Shown in pieces: positions 33,806 to 42,392 of a stretch of 64,000 nt of DNA (the stretch's first letter is position 1; every line of letters begins with the position of its first letter). This stretch comes from Streptomyces pseudovenezuelae (GTDB taxonomy: Bacteria > Actinomycetota > Actinomycetes > Streptomycetales > Streptomycetaceae), in the NCBI RefSeq assembly GCF_029892565.1, contig NZ_JARXVH010000027.1, positions 32,700-96,699 of the forward strand, in the 5' to 3' direction. Under the pieces are notes generated by a model. The model was not told the DNA's origin. It saw only the letters and a program-made list of their open reading frames with translations, and ran no database searches. The position numbers and the translations under genes were made by a program.

Positions 33806-34294
33806 TTATCCAGTGGGCGTCACCGAGGGCATCGCCGAGGCCGAACCGTCGGCCGCCCGTTCGGCAAGCCCTGGGAAGGCTACGCTCTCGCCGCGCCAGC
33901 GCACCGCCCGCACCGCCGCCTCCCGCACCGCCCCGGCGGCCGTGCGCCGCCGCTCCCCGTCGGTCGCCCGCACCAGGTCGGAGTACACCCCCGCCACCCG
34001 GTCCTCCAGCTCCGCGGCGAGCCGCACGGCCGAGGGCGAGTCCGTCACCGGGAAGGGCAGCGCGTACGCGGCCGAGGCCGCGACCGGCGTACCGCCCAGG
34101 TCCCGCACCTCCCGCGCCAGCGCGTCCCGCCGGGCCCGATGGGCGTCGTATGCCGACCGGGCCTCCGTCCGACGCCCCTCGCGGATCCGCCCGCCGGCGA
34201 CCCCGTACCCGTAGACGGCCGCGTGTTCCGCAGCCAGCGCCGCCTGGAAGGCCGCGAGCTCCGCCTTCGCCGCCTTCTTCTCGTCGTCGCTCAC
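33806..34294 (-). CDS. DUF4439 ferritin-like protein
   Basis: A 162-residue soluble all-helical protein of the ferritin-like DUF4439 family. The opening helix KAELAAFQAALAAEHAAVYGYGVAGGRI holds Glu and His at positions usual for this fold, then HRARRDALAREVRDLGG and LAAELEDRVAGVYSDLVRATDGERR. Whether it binds metal is unclear, since few of the ferritin diiron ligands can be pointed out. It overlaps the upstream lipoprotein gene by four bases, so the two are coupled and probably form a pair across the membrane interface. The function is unknown. Confidence 0.75.
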   Translation of the reverse strand: MSDDEKKAAKAELAAFQAALAAEHAAVYGYGVAGGRIREGRRTEARSAYDAHRARRDALAREVRDLGGTPVAASAAYALPFPVTDSPSAVRLAAELEDRVAGVYSDLVRATDGERRRTAAGAVREAAVRAVRWRGESVAFPGLAERAADGSASAMPSVTPTG

Positions 34295-34884
34295 CTGGCA
34301 CCTTCCGTCAGCAGATACGCGTGCGCCGCCCCGGCCGCCGCCACCGAGGCCAGCAGCCGGGCGGGTTCACCGGGTACGTCGAGGAGCGCCGTCGTGCGCC
34401 GGTCGGCGAGCGCGCGCTCGGCGGCGGCGAGTTCGACGAGGGCTTCCTGCTCGGTCCCGGGCACGGCGGTACCGGTACCGGTACCTGACGGCGAGGCCGA
34501 CGGAGACGCCGTACCCGCACTCGCACTCGCACTCGCTCCCGTCCCCGCGCTCTCCTCGCTCCCGGCGTTCCCCGTACTCGGCTTCGCCACCGAACCCCCG
34601 AACGCCTCCGCGTGCCGCACGATCTCGGCCCGCAGCGGTGCCAGCCGCTCCGCGAGAGCGGGATACGCGGTGATCACGGCGTCGTAGCGCTCCGCCAGCC
34701 CCGAGCTGTCCCGGGCCGCACGCGCGCGTACCCGCGCGGTCGCGGACATGCTGCCGCTGGTGTTCTCCTCGTCCCCGCCGGACCCGGAGGAACAGCCCGC
34801 CAGCAGGGCGGCGCCGGCGGCCGAGGCGAGGAGGGTTCTTCTGCGCGGACCCGAGGGGGTGCGCGGTGGCGGGGGGTACGGCAC
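34291..34884 (-). CDS. Putative Tat lipoprotein, partner of DUF4439 protein
   Basis: A ~197-residue predicted lipoprotein: after a Pro-rich start come GPRRRTLLASAAGAALLAGCSS, with Tat-like arginines and lipobox LLAGC. The mature part is mostly helical (ARVRARAARDSSGLAERYDAVI, LAERLAPLRAEIVRHAEAF), then an Ala/Ser/Gly/Thr linker with GTGTAVPGTEQEALVELAAAERALADRR and a final helix. GTG 34884 is preferred because GAGG lies nine bases upstream; a GTG at 34947 would add 21 residues. It is translationally coupled to the ferritin-like gene. The function is unknown; a surface-attached helical bundle is likely. Confidence 0.7.
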   Translation of the reverse strand: MPYPPPPRTPSGPRRRTLLASAAGAALLAGCSSGSGGDEENTSGSMSATARVRARAARDSSGLAERYDAVITAYPALAERLAPLRAEIVRHAEAFGGSVAKPSTGNAGSEESAGTGASASASAGTASPSASPSGTGTGTAVPGTEQEALVELAAAERALADRRTTALLDVPGEPARLLASVAAAGAAHAYLLTEGAR

Positions 34885-35108
34885 GGCAGTCGTCCTCGAA
34901 GGCTCGTACGAATCCGCGGGCGGGAAGGGCGGCCCGCAGGTGATCACCGTACCCGCGCCCCCGCCCGGTGCCCCTCACCGGCACCGCCCGTGTGTACGAG
35001 GGCCGTCGGCCGTCCGTACGTGGACGGCAACACACCCCGCGACCGGATACCCTTTGACCAGACACGCGACCTTCCCACAACAGCACACGCGGCCGAGGAG
35101 TCACCCGG

Positions 35109-35645
35109 ATGAGCACCACCCAGAGCGAGAGGCTGCGAGAGCTCCTGGAGCCGCTCGTCAACTCCCAGGGACTGGATCTCGAAGAGATCGCGGTGGACTC
35201 CGTCGGACGCAAGCGCGTGCTGAGTGTCGTCGTCGACTCCGACACCGGGGCGGACCTGGACCAGATCGCCGATGTGAGCCGCGCGCTCTCGGCGAAGCTC
35301 GACGAGACGGACGCGATGGGCGCGGGCGAGTACACGCTCGAGGTCGGCACCCCGGGCGCCGAGCGCCTCCTGAAGGAACACCGGCACTACGTGCGTGCCG
35401 TGGGGCGGTTGGTGAAGTTCCAGCCGGTCGAGGGCGACGAGCTGGTCGCCAGGATCCTGGTGGTCGACGACGAGGGCCTCGACCTCGAAGTGCCCGGCGT
35501 GAAGGGCCGCAAGCCCACCAGCCGCAGACTCGCCTTCTCCGACATCGACAAGGCGCGCGTGCAGGTCGAGTTCAACCGCAAGGACAACGACAAGTCCGAC
35601 GAGCAGTCCGACGCGAAGTCCGACGAGAAGGAAGAGGAGGCGTAG
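35109..35645 (+). CDS. rimP: Ribosome maturation factor RimP
   Basis: A 178-residue protein needed for 30S subunit assembly. The N-terminal alpha/beta domain (LRELLEPLVNSQGLDLEEIAVD) and central VVDSDTGADLDQIADVSRALSAKLDE and YTLEVGTPGAERLL motifs identify the family; the C-terminal SH3-like domain is followed by an unusual charged tail (~NRKDNDKSDEQSDAKSDEKE). The start follows GAGGAG. nusA begins two bases after its stop, so they form one transcription unit, as in most bacteria. Confidence 0.95.
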   Translation: MSTTQSERLRELLEPLVNSQGLDLEEIAVDSVGRKRVLSVVVDSDTGADLDQIADVSRALSAKLDETDAMGAGEYTLEVGTPGAERLLKEHRHYVRAVGRLVKFQPVEGDELVARILVVDDEGLDLEVPGVKGRKPTSRRLAFSDIDKARVQVEFNRKDNDKSDEQSDAKSDEKEEEA

Positions 35646-35647
35646 CC

Positions 35648-36634
35648 ATGGACATCGACATGAGTGCCCTGCGGGGCTTGGTACGGGAGAAGGAGATCTC
35701 CTTCCCCCTGCTGGTCGAGGCGATCGAGTCGGCCCTCCTCATCGCCTACCACCGAACCGAGGGAAGCCGCCGCCACGCGCGCGTGGAGCTCAACCGCGAG
35801 AGCGGCCACGTGACGGTGTGGGCGAAGGAGGACCCCGAGGACCTGGAGGAGGGGCAGGAGGCGCGCGAGTTCGACGACACCCCCTCCGACTTCGGCCGTA
35901 TCGCCGCCACCACCGCCAAGCAGGTCATCCTGCAGCGGCTGCGCGACGCCGAGGACGACGCGACGCTCGGCGAGTACGCCGGCCGCGAGGGCGACATCGT
36001 CACGGGCGTGGTCCAGCAGGGCCGCGACCCGAAGAACGTGCTGGTGGACATCGGCAAGCTGGAGGCCATCCTGCCGGTGCAGGAGCAGGTGCCCGGCGAG
36101 ACGTACCAGCACGGCATGCGGCTGCGGTCGTACGTCGTACGCGTGGCGAAGGGCGTCCGCGGCCCGTCCGTGACCCTCTCCCGCACCCACCCGAACCTGG
36201 TGAAGAAGCTCTTCGCGCTGGAGGTGCCGGAGATCGCCGACGGGTCCGTCGAGATCTCCGCGATCGCCCGCGAGGCCGGCCACCGCACCAAGATCGCCGT
36301 CCGCTCCACCCGCTCCGGGCTCAACGCCAAGGGCGCGTGCATCGGCCCCATGGGCGGCCGAGTCCGCAATGTGATGGGCGAACTGAACGGCGAGAAGATC
36401 GACATCGTCGACTGGTCGGACGACCCGGCGGAGATGGTCGCCAACGCGCTGTCCCCGGCCCGGGTCTCCAAGGTCGAGGTCGTGGACCTCGCGGCCCGCT
36501 CCGCGCGCGTGACGGTGCCGGACTACCAGTTGTCGCTGGCCATCGGCAAGGAGGGCCAGAACGCCCGCCTCGCGGCCCGGCTGACAGGCTGGCGGATCGA
36601 CATCCGGCCCGACACGGAGCAGCCCGAGGAATAG
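35648..36634 (+). CDS. nusA: Transcription termination/antitermination factor NusA
   Basis: A 328-residue NusA of the short actinobacterial form without the acidic C-terminal repeats. The N-terminal RNA-polymerase-binding domain (~1-105) is followed by an S1 domain (GDIVTGVVQQGRDPKNVLVDIGKLEAILP, ~115-180) and two KH domains (IAVRSTRSGLNAKGACIGPMGGRVRNV; VPDYQLSLAIGKEGQNARLAARLTGWRI). The ATG at 35648 gives the family N-terminus MDIDMSALRGLVREKEI. It is coupled to rimP and precedes ylxR and infB in the usual order. Confidence 0.96.
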   Translation: MDIDMSALRGLVREKEISFPLLVEAIESALLIAYHRTEGSRRHARVELNRESGHVTVWAKEDPEDLEEGQEAREFDDTPSDFGRIAATTAKQVILQRLRDAEDDATLGEYAGREGDIVTGVVQQGRDPKNVLVDIGKLEAILPVQEQVPGETYQHGMRLRSYVVRVAKGVRGPSVTLSRTHPNLVKKLFALEVPEIADGSVEISAIAREAGHRTKIAVRSTRSGLNAKGACIGPMGGRVRNVMGELNGEKIDIVDWSDDPAEMVANALSPARVSKVEVVDLAARSARVTVPDYQLSLAIGKEGQNARLAARLTGWRIDIRPDTEQPEE

Positions 36635-36724
36635 ATCTGAGCCGCGGCAGGCTGAGATCACGACAACAGCCGTTCGATTCTTGCCCCAAAGGGGTGAGGT
36701 CGGTGCGGGGAGGTAGACTTAAGA

Positions 36725-37003
36725 GTGTCTGGCCGGACGCGAGCCCGCGCATGCCCTGAGCGCACCTGTGTGGGGTGCCGGGAGCGAGCGGCCAAGAAGG
36801 ACTTGCTGCGCATCGTGGCGGTCGAGGGCGAGTGCGTCCCCGATCATCGCGGTACGCTGCCCGGCCGGGGTGCTTATGTGCACCCCGCCCTGGTCTGTCT
36901 CGACCTGGCGGTACGCCGCCGGGCGTTCACGCGGGCGCTGCGCGCCCCGGGAGCGCTCGACACAAAGGCGTTGCGCTTCTATGTCGAGCAGGCAACACCG
37001 TAA
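36725..37003 (+). CDS. ylxR: YlxR family RNA-binding protein
   Basis: A 92-residue YlxR protein (recently described as an RNase P modulator in other bacteria). PERTCVGCRERAAKKDLLRIV holds the family CxxC, and RGTLPGRGAYVHPALVCLDLAVRRRAFTRAL completes the fold. GTG 36725 has GGGAGG eleven bases upstream. The 90-base gap after nusA contains CCCCAAAGGGG and TAGACT near the start; an internal promoter for ylxR-infB is possible. Confidence 0.9.
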   Translation: MSGRTRARACPERTCVGCRERAAKKDLLRIVAVEGECVPDHRGTLPGRGAYVHPALVCLDLAVRRRAFTRALRAPGALDTKALRFYVEQATP

Positions 37004-37149
37004 GAGCGGGTCGTACGGAACCTCCGTGCGGCCCGGTATTCCGCGAGTTGGAAGTAGGTCGAGATTGCGATGAGCACTCGATGAGCACGCGATGAGTACG
37101 CCCATGAAGTAGCGACGGTCCGGACGCACCCGGACCTAAAAGGAGCGAA

Positions 37150-40100
37150 GTGGCTAAGGTCCGGGTATACGAACTCGCCAAGGAGTTCGGGGTTGAGAGC
37201 AAGGTCGTCATGGCCAAGCTCCAGGAACTCGGTGAATTCGTCCGTTCGGCGTCTTCGACCATCGAAGCGCCCGTAGTCCGTAAGTTGACGGACGCCCTCC
37301 AGCAGGGCAACGGAGGCGGCAAGCCCGCTTCCGCGCGTAAGGCTGCCCCGGCCAAGCCGGGCGCCCCCTCTCCGGCGCAGGCTGCCCGTCCGGCCGCCCC
37401 GCGCCCGCCGGCTCCCAAGCCGGCTGTCGCCGAGGGGCCCGCGGCTCCCGCCGCGCCGGCTTCCTCCGGCTCTCGTCCCACTCCGGGCCCGAGGCCCGCG
37501 CCGCGACCGGCTCCGGCCTCTCCGGCGCCGACGGCGCCCGAGTTCACCGCGCCTCCGGCCGCCCCGGCCGCTCCCGCCGCGTCGGCCGCCCCCGCACCCG
37601 CTGCGGGTCCGCGTCCGGGCGCTCCGCGTCCGAGTGGTCAGACGGCGCGTCCGGGCTCCCGCCCGGGCGGTCCCGGCCAGGACCGCGGTGAGCGCGGTGG
37701 CGACCGCGGCCAGGGCGCTCGTCCCGGTGCTCCGCGTCCGGGCGGCCAGGGCGCTCGTCCCGGTGCTCGTCCGGCCGGTCCCCGTCCGGGCAACAACCCG
37801 TTCACCTCCGGTGGCTCCACCGGCATGGCGCGTCCCGGGGCGCCCCGTCCCGGTGGCGCCCCGCGTCCCGGCGGCCAGGGCGGCCAGGGTGCCCCCGGTG
37901 GCGCTCCGCGTCCGCAGGGCGCCGGTCAGGGCGGTCCCCGTCCCCAGGGCGCGTCGGGCGGTGCCCGTCCGTCGGCTCCGGGCGGTTCGCGTCCCAGCCC
38001 GGGCGGCATGCCTCGCCCGCAGGGCGGCGCTCCGCGTCCGGGCGGTGGCCCCGGTGGCAACCGTCCCAACCCCGGCATGATGCCGCAGCGTCCCGCTGCG
38101 GGTAACCCCCGTCCCGGCGGCGGCCCCGGTGGCCGCGGTCCCGGTGGCGGCGGCGGTCGTCCCGGCGGTCCCGGTGGCGGTGGCGGCGGTCGTCCCGGTG
38201 GCGGCGGCGGCTTCGCCGGTCGTCCCGGTGGCGGCGGTGGCGGTTTCGCCGGTCGTCCCGCGGGTCCCGGTGGTGGCGGTGGCGGTTTCGCCGGCCGTCC
38301 GGGTGCTCCCGCCGGTGGCGGTGGTCGTCCCGGCTTCGGTGGTCGTCCCGGTGGTCCGGGTGGCCGCGGTGGCACACAGGGCGCCTTCGGTCGTCCCGGT
38401 GGTCCCGCGCGTCGTGGTCGCAAGTCGAAGCGGCAGAGGCGCCAGGAGTACGAGGCCATGCAGGCCCCGTCGGTCGGCGGTGTGATGCTGCCTCGTGGCA
38501 ACGGACAGTCCGTCCGTCTGTCGCGCGGTGCGTCCCTCACCGACTTCGCCGAGAAGATCAACGCCAACCCGGCGTCGCTCGTCGGCGTGATGATGAACCT
38601 CGGCGAGATGGTCACTGCCACGCAGTCCGTCTCCGACGAGACGCTGAAGCTCCTCGCGGACGAGATGAACTTCGTCCTCGAGATCGTCAGCCCCGAGGAG
38701 GAGGACCGCGAGCTGCTCGAGTCCTTCGACATCGAGTTCGGCGAGGACGAGGGTGGCGAGGAGTTCCTCGTCGCGCGTCCGCCGGTCGTGACCGTCATGG
38801 GTCACGTCGACCACGGTAAGACCCGACTGCTGGACACCATCCGCAAGACGAACGTCATCGCGGGCGAGGCCGGCGGTATCACGCAGCACATCGGCGCGTA
38901 CCAGGTCGCTACCGAGGTCAACGGCGAAGAGCGTCGGATCACCTTCATCGACACACCGGGTCACGAGGCGTTCACCGCCATGCGTGCCCGTGGTGCCAAG
39001 TCGACCGACATCGCGATCCTCGTGGTGGCGGCCAACGACGGTGTGATGCCCCAGACGATCGAGGCGTTGAACCACGCCAAGGCGGCCGACGTGCCGATCG
39101 TGGTCGCGGTCAACAAGATCGACGTCGAAGGTGCCGACCCGACCAAGGTGCGCGGTCAGCTCACCGAGTTCGGTCTGGTGGCCGAGGAGTACGGCGGCGA
39201 CACGATGTTCGTCGACATCTCCGCCAAGCAGGGCCTCAACATCGAGAGCCTGCTGGAGGCCGTGGTCCTGACCGCGGACGCCTCGCTCGACCTGCGGGCC
39301 AACCCGGAGCAGGACGCGCAGGGCATCGCGATCGAGTCCCACCTGGACAAGGGCCGCGGCGCCGTCGCGACCGTCCTGGTCCAGCGCGGCACCCTGCGGG
39401 TCGGCGACACCATGGTGGTCGGCGACGCGTACGGCCGTGTCCGCGCGATGCTCGACGACAAGGGCGACAACGTGGAAGAGGCGGGTCCCTCGACCCCGGT
39501 CCTCGTCCTCGGTCTCACCAACGTCCCGGGCGCCGGCGACAACTTCCTGGTTGTCGACGAGGACCGCACGGCACGTCAGATCGCCGAGAAGCGCGCGGCG
39601 CGCGAGCGCAACGCCAACTTCGCCCGGCGTGGTGTCCGGTTCTCCCTGGAGAACCTGGACGAGGCCCTCAAGGCCGGTCTGGTGCAGGAACTCAACCTCA
39701 TCATCAAGGGCGACGCGTCCGGTTCGGTGGAGGCTCTCGAGTCCTCGCTGCTCCAGCTCGACGTCGGCGAAGAGGTCGACATCCGCGTCCTGCACCGCGG
39801 CGTGGGTGCGGTCACCGAGTCGGACATCGACCTGGCGACCGGCTCCGACGCGATCGTCATCGGCTTCAACGTCCGCGCTGCGGGCCGCGCGGCGCAGATG
39901 GCGGAGCGCGAGGGCGTCGACGTCCGGTACTACTCGGTGATCTACCAGGCCATCGAGGAGATCGAGGCGGCCCTGAAGGGCATGCTCAAGCCGGAGTACG
40001 AGGAGGTCGAGCTCGGCACGGCGGAGATCCGCGAGGTCTTCAAGTCGTCCAAGCTGGGCAACATCGCCGGTGTCCTGGTCCGCTCGGGCGAGGTCAAGCG

Positions 40101-40299
40101 CAACACCAAGGCGCGCCTCGTCCGCGACGGCAAGGTCATCGCGGAGAGCCTCAACATCTCCGGTCTGCGTCGCTTCAAGGACGACGTCACCGAGATCCGC
40201 GAAGGGTTCGAGGGCGGTATCAACCTCGGCAACTTCAACGACATCAAGGTCGACGACGTCATCGCGACGTACGAGATGCGCGAGAAGCCGCGCGTCTGA
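37150..40299 (+). CDS. infB: Translation initiation factor IF-2
   Basis: A 1049-residue GTPase that recruits initiator tRNA. The short IF2N helix bundle (AKVRVYELAKEFGVESKVVM) at the N-terminus is followed by a very long Pro/Ala/Gly/Arg low-complexity region (~50-425) with GRPGG-type repeats. After a second IF2N-like segment comes the G domain (GHVDHGKT 551-558; DTPGHE; NKID), then domains II, III and the C-terminal initiator-tRNA-binding domain. GTG start with AAGGAGCGAAG upstream. The 146-base gap after ylxR holds no gene. The low-complexity section is much longer than in Bacillus or E. coli but common in actinobacteria. Confidence 0.97.
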   Translation: MAKVRVYELAKEFGVESKVVMAKLQELGEFVRSASSTIEAPVVRKLTDALQQGNGGGKPASARKAAPAKPGAPSPAQAARPAAPRPPAPKPAVAEGPAAPAAPASSGSRPTPGPRPAPRPAPASPAPTAPEFTAPPAAPAAPAASAAPAPAAGPRPGAPRPSGQTARPGSRPGGPGQDRGERGGDRGQGARPGAPRPGGQGARPGARPAGPRPGNNPFTSGGSTGMARPGAPRPGGAPRPGGQGGQGAPGGAPRPQGAGQGGPRPQGASGGARPSAPGGSRPSPGGMPRPQGGAPRPGGGPGGNRPNPGMMPQRPAAGNPRPGGGPGGRGPGGGGGRPGGPGGGGGGRPGGGGGFAGRPGGGGGGFAGRPAGPGGGGGGFAGRPGAPAGGGGRPGFGGRPGGPGGRGGTQGAFGRPGGPARRGRKSKRQRRQEYEAMQAPSVGGVMLPRGNGQSVRLSRGASLTDFAEKINANPASLVGVMMNLGEMVTATQSVSDETLKLLADEMNFVLEIVSPEEEDRELLESFDIEFGEDEGGEEFLVARPPVVTVMGHVDHGKTRLLDTIRKTNVIAGEAGGITQHIGAYQVATEVNGEERRITFIDTPGHEAFTAMRARGAKSTDIAILVVAANDGVMPQTIEALNHAKAADVPIVVAVNKIDVEGADPTKVRGQLTEFGLVAEEYGGDTMFVDISAKQGLNIESLLEAVVLTADASLDLRANPEQDAQGIAIESHLDKGRGAVATVLVQRGTLRVGDTMVVGDAYGRVRAMLDDKGDNVEEAGPSTPVLVLGLTNVPGAGDNFLVVDEDRTARQIAEKRAARERNANFARRGVRFSLENLDEALKAGLVQELNLIIKGDASGSVEALESSLLQLDVGEEVDIRVLHRGVGAVTESDIDLATGSDAIVIGFNVRAAGRAAQMAEREGVDVRYYSVIYQAIEEIEAALKGMLKPEYEEVELGTAEIREVFKSSKLGNIAGVLVRSGEVKRNTKARLVRDGKVIAESLNISGLRRFKDDVTEIREGFEGGINLGNFNDIKVDDVIATYEMREKPRV

Positions 40300-40308
40300 T
40301 CGGCACAG

Positions 40309-40370
40309 CACGCGATCGGGGCCGGTCGGCGGAGAGAATATTTCCGTCGATCGGCCCCGGCCGTTGCGTG
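40309..40370 (+). terminator. Hairpin after infB
   Basis: A long imperfect stem: CACGC/GCGTG at the base, CGGGGCCG (40317-40324) with CGGCCCCG (40352-40359), and a further inner helix CGGCGGA/TCCGTCG around an AU-rich loop. It lies 10 bases after infB and 67 before DUF503, so it may reduce transcription from infB into the downstream genes. Confidence 0.55.
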
Positions 40371-40436
40371 TACGGTTCCCGTATCGGCGTCCAGGAAGGC
40401 GCCCATACCCCGAACCGGCGGGACATCCGGACACAC

Positions 40437-40730
40437 ATGTATGTGGGGACTCTGTCCTTCGATCTGCTCCTCGGCGACGTCCACTCGCTGAAGGAGAAAC
40501 GCTCTCTCGTCCGTCCGATCGTGGCCGAGCTCCAGCGCAAGTACGCGGTGAGCGCGGCGGAGACGGGCGGTCAGGACCTCCACCGCAGGGCCGAGATCGG
40601 GCTCGCGGTGGTCTCCGGGGACACGGGACACCTCACCGACGTACTGGACCGCTGTGAGCGGCTGGTCGCCGGGCGGCCCGAGGTGGAACTGCTCTCGGTT
40701 CGACGCAGGCTCCACAGCGACGAAGACTGA
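40437..40730 (+). CDS. DUF503 family protein
   Basis: A 97-residue protein of the DUF503/YlxP family: YVGTLSFDLLLGDVHSLKEKRSLVRPIVAELQRKYAVSAAE and LDRCERLVAGRPEVELLSVRRRL. Small ferredoxin-like fold found between infB and rbfA in many Gram-positive bacteria; a role in ribosome assembly is suggested only by its position. ATG 40437 gives the conserved N-terminus. 38 bases separate it from rbfA. Confidence 0.88.
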   Translation: MYVGTLSFDLLLGDVHSLKEKRSLVRPIVAELQRKYAVSAAETGGQDLHRRAEIGLAVVSGDTGHLTDVLDRCERLVAGRPEVELLSVRRRLHSDED

Positions 40731-40768
40731 AGCAAGCAGCAAGAAGTAGTTACTAAGGAGACGGACCA

Positions 40769-41218
40769 GTGGCCGACAACGCGCGTGCCAAGAGGCTGGC
40801 GGACCTCATCCGAGAGGTGGTGGCCCAGAAGCTGCAGCGCGGGATCAAGGACCCGCGGCTCGGCTCGCACGTCACCATCACGGACACCCGGGTCACCGGG
40901 GACCTGAGGGAGGCGACCGTCTTCTACACCGTGTACGGGGACGACGAGGACCGCGCGGCAGCGGCCGCAGGCCTGGAGAGCGCCAAGGGCGTGCTCCGCT
41001 CGGCCGTCGGCGCGGCGGCCGGCGTGAAGTTCACGCCGACGCTCGCCTTCGTCGCGGACGCCCTGCCGGACAACGCCAAGACCATCGAGGACCTCCTCAA
41101 CCGGGCCCGGCAGTCCGACGAGAAGGTCCGTGAGGTCTCGGCGGGCGCCGCGTACGCCGGTGACGCGGACCCGTACAAGAAGCCGGACGAGGACGACGAG
41201 GACGACGCCACCGAATGA
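40769..41218 (+). CDS. rbfA: Ribosome-binding factor A
   Basis: A 149-residue 30S maturation factor with KH-like fold: RAKRLADLIREVVAQKLQRGIKDPRLG and VTITDTRVTGDLREATVFYTVYG are typical, and the C-terminus carries an acidic extension (PDEDDEDDATE). GTG start behind AAGGAG. The last four bases overlap truB (ATGA), giving the classical rbfA-truB coupling. Confidence 0.94.
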   Translation: MADNARAKRLADLIREVVAQKLQRGIKDPRLGSHVTITDTRVTGDLREATVFYTVYGDDEDRAAAAAGLESAKGVLRSAVGAAAGVKFTPTLAFVADALPDNAKTIEDLLNRARQSDEKVREVSAGAAYAGDADPYKKPDEDDEDDATE

Positions 41219-42120
41219 CCGAGAAGAACCGGACGCCCGACGGCCTTGTCATCGTGGACAAGCCGTCGGGCTTCACCTCGCACGACGTGGTCGCCAAGAT
41301 GCGGGGCATCGCCCGTACCCGCCGCGTCGGGCACGCGGGAACGCTCGACCCCATGGCGACGGGCGTGCTCGTCCTCGGTGTCGAGAAGGCGACAAAGCTC
41401 CTCGGGCATCTGGCGCTCACCGAGAAGGAGTACCTGGGCACGATCCGGCTCGGGCAGACGACGGTCACGGACGACGCCGAGGGCGAGATCACGGGGTCGG
41501 TCGACGCCTCGAAGGTCACCCGCGAGGGCGTCGACGCCGGGATCGCCGAGCTGAGCGGCGAGATCATGCAGGTGCCGTCCAAGGTCAGCGCCATCAAGAT
41601 CGACGGCGTGCGCTCCTACAAGCGGGCCCGCGACGGCGAGGACTTCGAGATCCCCGCCCGCCCCGTCACCATCTCCTCCTTCGAGGTCCACGACGTCCGG
41701 GAGGCCGTCGCCGAGAACGGCACCCCCGTCCTCGATCTGGTCGTCTCCGTCGTCTGCTCCTCCGGCACCTACATCCGCGCCCTCGCCCGTGACCTGGGCG
41801 CCGGGCTCGGCGTCGGCGGCCATCTGACCGCCCTGCGCCGCACCCGCGTCGGCCCCTACAAGCTGGACACCGCCAGGACGCTGGACCAGCTCCAGCAGGA
41901 GCTGACCGTGCTCCCGCTCGCGGAGGCAGCGGCAGCCGCGTTCCCGCGCTGGGACGTGGACACCAGACGGGCCAAGCTGCTGACCAACGGCGTACGGCTC
42001 GACGTGCCCGAGGGGTACGCCGGCCGGGGCGCCGTGGCCGTCTTCGACCCCGCGGGTACCTTCCTCGCGCTGGTCGAGGAGCAGAACGGCAGGGCGAAGA
42101 GCCTGGCCGTCTTCGGCTGA
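41215..42120 (+). CDS. truB: tRNA pseudouridine-55 synthase
   Basis: A 301-residue enzyme making pseudouridine 55 in tRNA. The catalytic Asp45 is in GHAGTLDPMATGVLVLG; further family motifs are KEYLGTIRLGQTT, QVPSKVSAIKIDGVRSYKRAR and SSGTYIRALARDLG. The C-terminal PUA-like portion (~235-301) completes it. Start overlaps the rbfA stop by four bases. The following 272 bases up to the large NTPase gene contain a C/T-rich stretch and no evident gene. Confidence 0.95.
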   Translation: MTEKNRTPDGLVIVDKPSGFTSHDVVAKMRGIARTRRVGHAGTLDPMATGVLVLGVEKATKLLGHLALTEKEYLGTIRLGQTTVTDDAEGEITGSVDASKVTREGVDAGIAELSGEIMQVPSKVSAIKIDGVRSYKRARDGEDFEIPARPVTISSFEVHDVREAVAENGTPVLDLVVSVVCSSGTYIRALARDLGAGLGVGGHLTALRRTRVGPYKLDTARTLDQLQQELTVLPLAEAAAAAFPRWDVDTRRAKLLTNGVRLDVPEGYAGRGAVAVFDPAGTFLALVEEQNGRAKSLAVFG

Positions 42121-42392
42121 CGCATGACACATGACGCACGGCCGGGCGGGCCTGTACCCGCCCGTGGAGCGGCGATCACGGGGTCGAGATGTGTCGCCGC
42201 TCCACGGTCCCCCTCGGTTCCCCCACCCCTAGGGTGTATCCGTCGCCCCCTACCTATTCACCCGTCCGGGCAGGCGCTCGGAGTGAACCGAGGGAGTGGA
42301 AGGGGGCGCTTTCGACACGCGATCTGTCCCGCCGATCACCCCGCGCCTACCGTCGAATACAGGGCACAGGTGTACGGCGGGGAGGTTCGACC

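Noticed and set aside
37800..38420. Tandem repeats in infB considered as CRISPR or minisatellite
   Set aside because: Units are irregular codons for Gly/Pro/Arg-rich IF-2 sequence in a single intact frame; no equal-length repeats with unique spacers.
36979..40434. 1151-codon open frame opposite infB
   Set aside because: Antisense of IF-2; Thr/Arg/Gly low complexity mirrors the repeats of the real gene.
42121..42392. Possible small gene between truB and the NTPase gene
   Set aside because: The frame continuous with the NTPase gene lacks a start signal before 42393 and its translation is Pro/Arg-rich; no other convincing frame.
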